Positions 50,468 to 58,537 of a DNA stretch of 64,000 nt are shown piece by piece. A program made the translations under genes and the position numbers. The notes beneath the pieces were generated by a model. The model was given only the letters and a program-made list of their open reading frames with translations. It was not told where the DNA came from and did not search any database. The number at the start of each line of letters is the position of its first letter. Positions within the stretch are counted from its first letter, which is position 1. The stretch spans positions 207,007-271,006 of the forward strand of contig NZ_SEWF01000002.1 in NCBI RefSeq assembly GCF_004168285.1. Reading direction: 5' to 3'. The DNA is from Emticicia agri (lineage in GTDB: Bacteria; Bacteroidota; Bacteroidia; Cytophagales; Spirosomataceae).

Positions 50468-51241
50468 ATGAACTTAAATTTAAGCGATAAGATAATTATT
50501 GTTACAGGGGGCGCTAAAGGGATTGGTGAGGGGATTGTGAAGACATTAGCCAATGAGGGGGCCATACCTGTGATTATTGGCAGAAACCAAGCCGATAACG
50601 AGAAGACTTTAGAAGAGATTGGCGGCAATGGTTTTCAGGTAGTGGCAGAGTTGAGCGAACCCGAAGAATGTCGCAAAGCGGTAGAACAGGTAATAGAGAA
50701 GTATGGCAGAATAGATGGCCTGGTAAATAATGCTGGAGTAAACGATGGCGTGAACCTTGAAAATGGTAGCTATGAGGCTTTTATGGGTTCATTGCACAAA
50801 AATCTGGTGCATTATTACCTGATAGCACATTATGCCTTGCCCGAACTTAAAAAAAGCAAAGGAAGCATTGTAAACATTGGTTCAAAAACCGGAGAAACAG
50901 GGCAGGGGGGAACATCAGCTTATGCCGCTGCCAATGGTGGACGTAATGCTTTAACCCGTGAATGGGCGATTGAATTGCTGAAATACGGCATTCGTGTCAA
51001 TGCTGTAATTGTAGCAGAGTGTTATACACCATTGTATGAAAAATGGATTAAGACTTTGCCGAATCCCGAGGAAACATTAGAAAAAATTACAGAGAAAATA
51101 CCATTGGGTAAACGTATGACAACCGCCGAAGAAATTGCCAATATGGTGGTTTTCTTGCTTTCGGAGCGTTCGAGTCATACTACGGGGCAATTGATTCATG
51201 TAGATGGCGGATATGTGCATTTAGACAGAGCTTTAATTTAG
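50468..51241 (+). CDS. SDR-family sugar-acid or sugar dehydrogenase
   Basis: A 257-residue classical SDR from ATG 50468 (the open frame from 50444 overlaps the previous gene and is not needed). IIIVTGGAKGIGEGIVKTLA gives TGxxxGxG; GLVNNAGVNDG (NNAG); the SDR triad Ser in IVNIGSKTGETG and Tyr-Lys region YAAANGGRNALTREWA (Tyr followed by Asn in place of Lys is visible: YAAAN, so the exact pair should be checked); HTTGQLIHVDGGY at the end. By operon context it could oxidise 2-keto-3-deoxy-L-fuconate or L-fucose itself. Confidence 0.85.
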   Translation: MNLNLSDKIIIVTGGAKGIGEGIVKTLANEGAIPVIIGRNQADNEKTLEEIGGNGFQVVAELSEPEECRKAVEQVIEKYGRIDGLVNNAGVNDGVNLENGSYEAFMGSLHKNLVHYYLIAHYALPELKKSKGSIVNIGSKTGETGQGGTSAYAAANGGRNALTREWAIELLKYGIRVNAVIVAECYTPLYEKWIKTLPNPEETLEKITEKIPLGKRMTTAEEIANMVVFLLSERSSHTTGQLIHVDGGYVHLDRALI

Positions 51242-51245
51242 CATT

Positions 51246-51584
51246 ATGAAAAAATATTGTCTGGCATTAGATTTAGTTGATGATGCAGCCATGATAGCTG
51301 AATACGAAAAGTATCATGAGAAAATACGACCCGAAATAGCTGAAAGCATTACGTCGGCAGGTATTTCTGGTATGGAGATCTATCGGGTCGGTAATCGGTT
51401 GTTTATGATTATGGAGACAGAAGACGATTTTTCGTTTGAAAGAAAAGCAGCAATGGATGCCGCTAACCCGAAGGTGCAGGAATGGGAGAACCTGATGTGG
51501 AAATATCAGCAAGCCCTGCCGATGGCAAAACCCGGAGAAAAATGGCTATTTATGGATAAGATTTTTGATTTGAAACAACAATAA
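51246..51584 (+). CDS. L-rhamnose/L-fucose mutarotase (RhaM-like)
   Basis: A 112-residue protein of the L-rhamnose mutarotase family (formerly DUF718). It shows YCLALDLVDDAAMIAEYEKYHEKIRPEIAESITSAGISGMEIYRVGNRLFMIMETEDDF, with the conserved His and Tyr of the alpha/beta barrel site, and WENLMWKYQQALPMAKPGEKW near the end. It interconverts alpha and beta forms of a 6-deoxy-hexose before oxidation. Starts four bases after the SDR stop. Terminator follows at 51606. Confidence 0.9.
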   Translation: MKKYCLALDLVDDAAMIAEYEKYHEKIRPEIAESITSAGISGMEIYRVGNRLFMIMETEDDFSFERKAAMDAANPKVQEWENLMWKYQQALPMAKPGEKWLFMDKIFDLKQQ

Positions 51585-51605
51585 CCATCTATAAAATCAG
51601 AACGT

Positions 51606-51641
51606 ATAACAGTCATTTGAAAAAGTGGCTGTTATTTTTTT
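51606..51641 (+). terminator. Terminator of the deoxysugar operon
   Basis: ATAACAGTCA / TGGCTGTTAT (10 pairs, one G-U), 10-base loop and a run of seven T. It lies 21 bases after the mutarotase stop; the sulfatase start is only ten bases after the T-run. Confidence 0.87.
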
Positions 51642-51650
51642 ACTTGCATT

Positions 51651-53135
51651 ATGAAACTATTCAACCAAGCATACATGAAAACCAACGCTATTCTATTATT
51701 GGCTGTTGTCTTTTTGTTAGGGGCCAGTTCATGGAAAAAACCTGTGGCTACTGCTACTCCTAATATTATTCTGATTTTTATGGATGATATGGGCTATGGT
51801 GATTTAAACTCTACCGGAGCTTTAGATTATCAGACTCCTAATATAGATAAATTAGGTTTTGAGGGTATTCGCTTTACTAATTTTTTAGCTGCTCAGGCAG
51901 TTTGTAGTGCTTCAAGAGCAGCGTTGATGACAGGCTGTTATCCGAACAGAGTAGGTATTGCCGGAGCTTTAAATCCTGCACAGAAAATCGGATTGCATAC
52001 CGATGAAGTTACCATTGCCGAAATGCTTAAACAGAAAGGATATTCAACCGGTATTTTTGGCAAATGGCATCTGGGGCATCATAAGCAATTCTTACCCTTA
52101 CAACAAGGCTTTGATGAGTACCTGGGCATTCCTTACTCAAATGATATGTGGCCTGTGGGTTTTGATGGCAAACCTATTACTGATGAAAACGATTACCGTA
52201 AGAAAACCTATCCTACTTTGCCATTGATAGAGGGTAACGAGCAAAAAGAAACCATCACCGATTTGTCGGGACAGGATGGACTGACCACGAAGTACACTGA
52301 AAGAGCCATAAGTTTTATCAAGAAAAACCGCAACAAGCCTTTCTTCTTATATTTGCCTCATTCAATGGTACATGTGCCACTTGGGGTGTCAGCTAAATTT
52401 AAAGGCAAAAGCAAACAGGGAATGTTTGGCGATGTGATGATGGAAGTGGACTGGTCGGTAGGGCAAATCATGAAAACACTGAAAGAAAACGGATTAGATA
52501 AAAATACTTTAGTGATTTTCACGAGTGATAATGGCCCCTGGCTCAACTTTGGTAATCATGCAGGCTCAACAGGCGGATTCAGAGAAGGGAAAGGAACTGT
52601 ATTTGAAGGCGGTCAGCGGGTACCTTGCCTGATGCGCTGGAAAGGTACAATACCTGAAGGTTTGATTTGTAATCAACTGACCTCTACTATTGATATTCTT
52701 CCGACACTGGCACGCATTTGCGGTACCAACTTACCAGACCGTGAGATTGATGGCGTTGATATCTTATCTTTAATGAAAGGAAATGTAAATGAAGCACCAC
52801 GCAAATATTTCTATTATTATTATGCGAATAATGAATTGAGGGCTGTCAGGCGTGACAACTGGAAGCTGATGTTACCACATAAAGTTGAGCGTACCTATGA
52901 AACGGTTTTACCGGGCAATGATGGGTATGGAGGCAAATACGGAAACATTGAAGTTTCATTAGCTCTATATGATTTAAGACGTGATGCTGGAGAAGAATAT
53001 GATGTAAAAGAACAACACCCCGACATTGTAGCCGAACTTCAGAAAGTTGCCGAGGTAGCCCGTGAGGATTTAGGTGATGCCTTATTAAAAAAAGAAGGGA
53101 AAAATGCAAGACCCGTGGGGGTTCTGAAAGAGTAA
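51651..53135 (+). CDS. Sulfatase of the alkaline-phosphatase superfamily, exported
   Basis: A 494-residue sulfatase with an N-terminal signal region (ATG 51651 or the internal ATG 51675; the latter gives MKTNAILLLAVVFLLGASSW, a cleaner signal peptide). The metal and formylglycine site: NIILIFMDDMGYGD (Asp45, Asp46) and AVCSASRAALMTG, where Cys85-Ser-Ala-Ser-Arg89 is a CxAxR maturation motif. FGKWHLGHH, SDNGPW and GREGKG-like GGFREGKGTVFEGG complete the fold. The reading frame ends in an acidic/basic tail. Substrate by context: sulfate on a deoxysugar-containing glycan. No maturation enzyme (FGE/anSME) lies in the window. Confidence 0.9.
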   Translation: MKLFNQAYMKTNAILLLAVVFLLGASSWKKPVATATPNIILIFMDDMGYGDLNSTGALDYQTPNIDKLGFEGIRFTNFLAAQAVCSASRAALMTGCYPNRVGIAGALNPAQKIGLHTDEVTIAEMLKQKGYSTGIFGKWHLGHHKQFLPLQQGFDEYLGIPYSNDMWPVGFDGKPITDENDYRKKTYPTLPLIEGNEQKETITDLSGQDGLTTKYTERAISFIKKNRNKPFFLYLPHSMVHVPLGVSAKFKGKSKQGMFGDVMMEVDWSVGQIMKTLKENGLDKNTLVIFTSDNGPWLNFGNHAGSTGGFREGKGTVFEGGQRVPCLMRWKGTIPEGLICNQLTSTIDILPTLARICGTNLPDREIDGVDILSLMKGNVNEAPRKYFYYYYANNELRAVRRDNWKLMLPHKVERTYETVLPGNDGYGGKYGNIEVSLALYDLRRDAGEEYDVKEQHPDIVAELQKVAEVAREDLGDALLKKEGKNARPVGVLKE

Positions 53136-53163
53136 AGTATAGTTTAACAGGTTTAAAGTGAAA

Positions 53164-53192
53164 ATTCTGATAAAGCAATGCTCTATCAGAAT
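53164..53192. terminator. Hairpin between convergent sulfatase and protease genes
   Basis: ATTCTGATA / TATCAGAAT (nine pairs, 11-base loop), with a further TAACAG / CTGTTA pairing outside. No T-tract on either strand, so it may mark a 3' end rather than terminate strongly. Confidence 0.4.
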
Positions 53193-53219
53193 CTGTTAAC
53201 CTTATGTATCTAACCCTCA

Positions 53220-56048
53220 TTATAAATTAGATGCTACAAAAAATTCAAACCTTTGTTTGGTGGTAGGGTTCAATGGGTCGGTGTCGAGTAAGAAAGCGTT
53301 TCTTAAACCAAAACCCAAAGGTCCTACTGTGTTCAATAATTTGATGTCAAATATTACCTCTGCGCCGTAAGAGCGTTGCAAGGTTTTAAAGTTAATGAAC
53401 TTTCTTTCGATATTGCCATAGTCATAAAATACATTGGCTCTTACACGATTAAGAAAGAATATGCCTGCAAAGCCCCTGTCCACATTAAAGAGTGGTAAAC
53501 TATAAGTAGTACTTATTACCGTTTCCACATCGCCCGGAGCAGCAGCGTATCCTCTGGCATGTAAGAACTGGTCTTCAAAAAGGTAGTTGTTATTTAGTAA
53601 CTCTTGTTTACCTCTGAAAGCCACCTCTAATCCATGATTTTTACCAAAACCGGGCGTGGTAAACCCTACTGAACCTATCATGCGCTCGGCTGATGTTCCG
53701 GCGGTAATAGATTTCTGGTAAGAAAGGGAGATATTCTGCGACCATTTGTTTACTAAATTCTGACGGGCTTTTCTGCGGACATTCGAGAAGTTTAAACCAA
53801 ACTGTAAGGCATTGAAGTTTAAACCATGATTAATCGGTGTATCCTGTATTTTGTATGCTGAAGTACTGATATTTGAGAAGGTAGAACTCAAACGGAAACT
53901 GGTTGTATAGTTGCCTTTCATCCAGCTAAGGGGTAACGATAATCCTACATTGATATCATCTTGTTTATAAGATAAAGTACCCAGAAAATCAGGATTCAGA
54001 AATACTGTATTGGCTCTGTTTCCGGTGCTTGCTCTGAATGAAAGCGGCAGGAAAAACCTGCCATAGTCGAAACCGCCTGAGAAACGAATAGTTTTCTCAT
54101 TATAATTGTACTGACTTGCTATTACAGCTGAAAAATCATTGAGAATATTCCCCAGTTGAACAGAAAGGTTAAGGTTACGGTTATCGCTGCTGCCGAAAGT
54201 CCAGCTATGTAGTTTTACACCTCTTAAAAGCCCTTTATAGTTCTTTACCTGATAACTGTTTTCCATTGTCTGGTACTGTATATCATGTTCGATTTCAGTA
54301 GTTTTTACATGAAAACGTTCCATGTTTACAGGCTCGGTAACCTTTGCATTCCCGATACTTTTTACGTCAAGCTGTGTGAGTTGTCGGCCCATAGCAGTCA
54401 TTTCTACCATGGCTAATTTTTTCTCATCTTTCGATATTGCTGGTAGGGTAGCACCTATTCTTACAGAACTTAACTGAGTAATCTGCTTGTCTCCATTCAG
54501 ATTTACAGCATAGATATTATTGATACCACTGAATGAGGCACCGAAAATAGCACTTTTATCGCTGATAGAAAGACCACTGATGGTGTGGGTAGTCCACGGA
54601 GTCAGTTCTGTTGTTTGCTTGCTTGCCAAATCATATTTCAGCATAGCAATCTTCGATTTTCTTCTGGCCAGATACACAATTGATGCATCATCAGTTGTCC
54701 ATTTCGGATAAGAAATAAAATCATTCTCCGGATTAGGAATAGTGCTGACAATGCTGCCGTTGTCAGGAGAAATAATACATAGCTCGTTATTAATGTTTTC
54801 ATCTGCTTTAACAGCTATAATTCTATCTCCTGTTGACGAAAACTGCGGACTAAAGAATTTACTTTTCTGGGTTACTTGTGTTCTTTGGCCTGTTTGCAGG
54901 TCATAACTCATAATTACGCTATAAATAACCGCATCTCTTCGGGCATCTTTACGCATTTCTGTCCAGGCAACTTTATTGTTATTAACGCCTAAATAACCTT
55001 CAGTAGCGGCACCTATAGGAGCAAGGTATTTTTGCTTGCCATCTTTAATCTGATACAGGGCCGAAATCTGCTTGAAACTGCTTTTAATACAAAGAAGGCT
55101 ACCATCTTCTAACCAATGCGGAAATGTATAATTGGTAACCGTTCTTTTAGGCAATGGAGTAATTGGTGAGGTGGAGGTTAATTTCAGGAATCTGATTTCA
55201 TTCTCCCAGTTCTCTTTCATTTCCCGATAGGCGAGTCGGTACATTTTATTGACACCTATTTTGGTATGGCGTCTTAAAGCACCGGCAAATGGGTAAAGAA
55301 TCGTGCGGTATCTCCCTGCATCTGCCAGTACTTTAGGCCACATTTCAGGCCCGAAATGGTTACGTCCATAGTTCAGAATCGCATAACCTAATGGATAATG
55401 GTTAGGCAATAACTTTTTGAAAGAACCATTACGAGCCTGTGAATAGGTATAATTTTTATCACTCAAAAGCAATGCTCTTTGCTCGTCAAAAAAACTTGGG
55501 GTTCTGCCTCGTCCTGCGCCGCTTAATACGGTTTCGGCCAAAACAGCATCGCCTTCAAAATACCAGTCAGGGATTGAAAAATTGGCACCTAAACTCCAGC
55601 CTGATTGTCCCTGTAACAAGTACAAAAATTTAGTAAAACCCCGGTTGGCATTAGTAAATTGTAACGCATGACGGTACTCATGGATAGCTAAAGCATCAAG
55701 CCAGTCCATGGAGCCGAGGTCATTGAAATCCTGAAAACCGGTGGCATAAAACTCACTTCGGTAAGGAGACAAAGCTACATAGCCATTTCCTTGTGCATTG
55801 TTGGTATTCAGAAGAATATCAAGCTTTTTACTTTTATTGCCAACCGAAACCGTAGCATTTTTATTGACATACGTTACCAGGTCGGCAATGCGTATGGCTT
55901 CTGCCTGATTTTCTTCAGGAAAAATTACTTTTACCTTGTCATTTTCAATATACTTCCATTTCATCGAAGCAGGCTGAGGGCCATTCTGGGCAGTGAGTTG
56001 AAAAGCAGTAAATAATAGGGGAATGTATAAAAAGTGTTTAGATTTCAT
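53220..56048 (-). CDS. Outer-membrane protein: gluzincin-like peptidase, propeller and beta-barrel
   Basis: A 942-residue exported protein (signal MKSKHFLYIPLLFTAFQLTA). Residues 30-330 hold a gluzincin-like zinc site: AIHEYRHALQF (His123, Glu124, His127) and DWYFEGDAVLAE, with Glu165 as third ligand. Residues about 330-590 form a TolB/PD40-like propeller (SPQFSSTGDRIIAVKAD, ISYPKWTTDDASIVYLARRK). From about 600 the sequence turns into alternating aromatic strands ending FEFFVASNL, a surface-antigen-type beta-barrel with C-terminal Leu; a BamA-like element is near HARGYAAAPGD. Lone gene, convergent with the sulfatase. Peptidase activity is inferred from motif only; the three-part order is not one I know as a characterised family. 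Confidence 0.7.
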   Translation of the reverse strand: MKSKHFLYIPLLFTAFQLTAQNGPQPASMKWKYIENDKVKVIFPEENQAEAIRIADLVTYVNKNATVSVGNKSKKLDILLNTNNAQGNGYVALSPYRSEFYATGFQDFNDLGSMDWLDALAIHEYRHALQFTNANRGFTKFLYLLQGQSGWSLGANFSIPDWYFEGDAVLAETVLSGAGRGRTPSFFDEQRALLLSDKNYTYSQARNGSFKKLLPNHYPLGYAILNYGRNHFGPEMWPKVLADAGRYRTILYPFAGALRRHTKIGVNKMYRLAYREMKENWENEIRFLKLTSTSPITPLPKRTVTNYTFPHWLEDGSLLCIKSSFKQISALYQIKDGKQKYLAPIGAATEGYLGVNNNKVAWTEMRKDARRDAVIYSVIMSYDLQTGQRTQVTQKSKFFSPQFSSTGDRIIAVKADENINNELCIISPDNGSIVSTIPNPENDFISYPKWTTDDASIVYLARRKSKIAMLKYDLASKQTTELTPWTTHTISGLSISDKSAIFGASFSGINNIYAVNLNGDKQITQLSSVRIGATLPAISKDEKKLAMVEMTAMGRQLTQLDVKSIGNAKVTEPVNMERFHVKTTEIEHDIQYQTMENSYQVKNYKGLLRGVKLHSWTFGSSDNRNLNLSVQLGNILNDFSAVIASQYNYNEKTIRFSGGFDYGRFFLPLSFRASTGNRANTVFLNPDFLGTLSYKQDDINVGLSLPLSWMKGNYTTSFRLSSTFSNISTSAYKIQDTPINHGLNFNALQFGLNFSNVRRKARQNLVNKWSQNISLSYQKSITAGTSAERMIGSVGFTTPGFGKNHGLEVAFRGKQELLNNNYLFEDQFLHARGYAAAPGDVETVISTTYSLPLFNVDRGFAGIFFLNRVRANVFYDYGNIERKFINFKTLQRSYGAEVIFDIKLLNTVGPLGFGLRNAFLLDTDPLNPTTKQRFEFFVASNL

Positions 56049-56097
56049 ACAATACTTTTTAGTAGTAGGTGATGTTTATGGGACAAAGTTCAGACAA

Positions 56098-56625
56098 TTA
56101 TTCAGTGGTTAATTCTGAAAAATTCTGGATACTGATTTTGAAACGTGGTCTTTCGCCTTTAGGTACAATTACGATCAAATCATTTGATACACTGCTTCCA
56201 TTTTTTAATAAAAAACCGCCCTGTACTCTTACCGCACGGAAAGTAGTTTTGCCATCTGCTGTTTTTTCAGGTTGGTTATAAGGAATCGTAAACGGACGTG
56301 CTTTCAGGTTAGCTCCTTTTGAGGTAAGGCGTTTTCCGGTAGCGTTCAGACATTCAAAACGGGCAATTACCGAAGGGTCGCCGTCAAATATATTGGTTAT
56401 GTTATCATTTTTCAGATAAATTAACTGGCAACCGCTTTTGTTCTGGGCTTTAATGGTTACTTCGTAACGGGAGTAGGTATCTTCGGTACGCTCGTTGGTA
56501 ATAGCATAGCTGTATTCTATACCGTTGCTGGCAACTGTTTTGCCTTCTTCAATATCAATAGCAGTTTGAGCTTTGCTTAAGAATAAACTTAAAGAGAATA
56601 GGGCGGTTAATACAATTTTTTTCAT
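56098..56625 (-). CDS. Hypothetical small secreted protein
   Basis: A 175-residue exported protein. ATG at 56625 (complement) gives MKKIVLTALFSLSLFLSKAQ, a good signal peptide; the 25 upstream codons from 56700 are not needed. The mature part has a beta-rich look: TVASNGIEYSYAITNERTEDTYSRYEVTIKAQNKSGCQLIYLK, and RAVRVQGGFLLKNGSSVSNDLIVIVPKGERPRFKISIQNF. I recognise no family. It lies 49 bases upstream of the protease/barrel gene's start on the same strand, so the two may be co-transcribed. A tandem ATATGGACAA repeat lies in its upstream region. Confidence 0.75.
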   Translation of the reverse strand: MKKIVLTALFSLSLFLSKAQTAIDIEEGKTVASNGIEYSYAITNERTEDTYSRYEVTIKAQNKSGCQLIYLKNDNITNIFDGDPSVIARFECLNATGKRLTSKGANLKARPFTIPYNQPEKTADGKTTFRAVRVQGGFLLKNGSSVSNDLIVIVPKGERPRFKISIQNFSELTTE

Positions 56626-56822
56626 GGGTTTCTTTTTTGAGTTTTTTAAGTTAGATACGGTAGAACCTTTGTAGAAAGCCAATGAATATCCGCTATACAA
56701 TCCGGATTTGAGAGGGATGTTAAAGGGCTTTGTGCATAAGGTTATCAGAACAGGATTGATTAGACCTCAATCGAAATTCTGGTTCAAACTTACACCCGAA
56801 TGAAGAAAATGAGAAAAAACGT

Positions 56823-56843
56823 ATATGGACAAAATATGGACAA
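56823..56843. promoter_or_regulatory. Tandem ATATGGACAA repeat
   Basis: ATATGGACAA at 56823-56832 and 56834-56843, 11 bases apart (one helical turn), between the small secreted protein gene and the regulator gene. Possible regulator site; no supporting -33 box. Confidence 0.35.
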
Positions 56844-56847
56844 TTGT

Positions 56848-58332
56848 CTAAATAGTTGATAGATAAGTGTTTAAGTCGCTTTGTTCGATTTTTTTTCTCA
56901 GGCGGTATCTGTTTTTTGTTACACTTTCGTTTGAGATTCCCAACATACCTGCTACCTGATTGTTAGTGAAATTAAGACGAATCATGCAAGCCATCTGTAT
57001 TTCGGTATCGGTCAGGTTAGGGTTCTGCTGGTGTAAACGGGTAATAAACTGGGGGTGAAGTTTCTCAAATTTCAGTCTGAAATCCTGCCATTGTTCATCG
57101 GTCAGAATCCGTGCCTGGTTAATCTGGTCGAGTAGGGTATGGGTAGAAGAAGTATCTTTTATTTTCAGTTCTTTCAGTTCATTTTCAAACTGGTTAATGA
57201 GTTGGTTCTTTTCGCTCACTGTGTCGGCAAAAGATTCCAACTGACTTTGTACCAAAGAAAGTTCGGCCGCAGAAAGTTTATGCTGTGCCTGCAATAAGTC
57301 ATGTTTTTGGGCAAGGCTTTTTCTTTGTAAATAAAAAACAGCCACTAAAAGCCCGAGTACTATGGTACCGCCAATAAAAAGCCATTTTTGCTGGGCCAGT
57401 TCATTTTGCAGGTTAGCATTCTCAAGCTCTTTTTCGTTCATCCGGAGCCTGGTTTCCAACTCACCTACTTTCTGTTTGTTTTCAGTATTGACCAATAAAG
57501 TATCTATTTCATAGAACTTTTTCTGATATTTAAAGGCTTCTTTATAATTGCCTTGCAGTTCTGCCCATTCTGTACGAATAAAGGCCATTTGTCGGTCATA
57601 GTAGGGCGAACCTATCTGGGGTAATAAACTTTCTGCTTTTTTGAAATGCTCGTCTGCTTCTTCAAATTTCTTTTGTCTGATTAAAGCTGCCCCCAATATG
57701 GCTTCTCCTCTCAGAATACCCCCAGTATCGTTTGCATCCTCAGACATTTTAAGACCAATTTTAACAGGAGGTATGATTTTATCATACACTCCGCCATCAT
57801 AATAAGCACTGGCTATATTCAGGTATAAGTACCTGATAAGCGTACTGTCTTTTATCTCAAGGGCTATTTTAAGAGCATCGTCGAAAACTTTTATGGATTC
57901 ATGAAACTTCTTGCTATCACTCAAACCTACTGCATAGTTCATCATAGCAGTACTAATCAGCTTTTTATTGTTAGTAAGACGTATGGTTTCAAGTGCTTTT
58001 TTAGAATATTGATTAGATTTGATGAAATCGCTCTGATACTGGAAAACCTGTGCAAGGGCTGAGTAAGTTCTTGATAGCTTTTCATAATTTCTGGTTTTCT
58101 CAAGAACAGGGATGGCCTCTGATGCCGTTTTCATAGCTTTTTCAAACTCACCAGTTTCACTGTAAAACCAGGTTAGTAGTGCTAAAATCGGAGCTTTTTC
58201 TTCCGGTGTGGTTTGAATAGCTAAACGCTCCTGATAATATTTGATAGAATCCTGCGCTCCCTCCTGTGCAAAAGAGAACCCAAAAGTAAAATTAAGTAAG
58301 AGGAAAGTAAGACAATAATAAGAATACCGCAT
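56848..58332 (-). CDS. TPR-transmembrane-HTH (LuxR/GerE-like) regulator
   Basis: A 494-residue protein from ATG 58332 (a TTG at 58338 would add two residues). Signal/anchor sequence MRYSYYCLTFLLLNFTFGFSFAQ, then six to seven TPR-like repeats (residues about 30-270, e.g. KAMKTASEAIPVLEKTRNYEKLSRTYSALAQVFQYQ), a transmembrane helix (WLFIGGTIVLGLLVAVFYLQ, about 328-347), a coiled coil (QAQHKLSAAELSLVQSQLESFADTVSEKNQLINQFENEL) and a cytoplasmic HTH: LTDTEIQMACMIRLNFTNNQVAGMLGISNESVTKNRYRLRKKI. This is a common Bacteroidota layout for membrane-spanning transcription regulators. Located just downstream of the rhamnosidase gene on the same strand. Confidence 0.87.
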   Translation of the reverse strand: MRYSYYCLTFLLLNFTFGFSFAQEGAQDSIKYYQERLAIQTTPEEKAPILALLTWFYSETGEFEKAMKTASEAIPVLEKTRNYEKLSRTYSALAQVFQYQSDFIKSNQYSKKALETIRLTNNKKLISTAMMNYAVGLSDSKKFHESIKVFDDALKIALEIKDSTLIRYLYLNIASAYYDGGVYDKIIPPVKIGLKMSEDANDTGGILRGEAILGAALIRQKKFEEADEHFKKAESLLPQIGSPYYDRQMAFIRTEWAELQGNYKEAFKYQKKFYEIDTLLVNTENKQKVGELETRLRMNEKELENANLQNELAQQKWLFIGGTIVLGLLVAVFYLQRKSLAQKHDLLQAQHKLSAAELSLVQSQLESFADTVSEKNQLINQFENELKELKIKDTSSTHTLLDQINQARILTDEQWQDFRLKFEKLHPQFITRLHQQNPNLTDTEIQMACMIRLNFTNNQVAGMLGISNESVTKNRYRLRKKIEQSDLNTYLSTI

Positions 58333-58476
58333 AAACAAAAATAAGCATATTAGCCTGATAAGGCAAACATTAGGTTTTTCCTGACAGAGGAAATTTAATG
58401 AGGGTTAGAAAATAGGATAAAGGTTAAAGATACACATTACAGCTATTTAATCAATAAAATACGAAGAAATATCAGC

Positions 58477-58516
58477 AAAAAAACTTATTCTGATGGGATT
58501 AGTGCCACAGAATAAG
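58477..58516 (-). terminator. Terminator of the rhamnosidase gene
   Basis: On the minus strand CTTATTCTG / CAGAATAAG (nine pairs, 15-base loop) followed by TTTTTTT; positions 58484-58492 and 58508-58516. It lies 21 bases after the rhamnosidase stop. Confidence 0.83.
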
Positions 58517-58537
58517 CTTTTAGTAAAATAATAAAAT

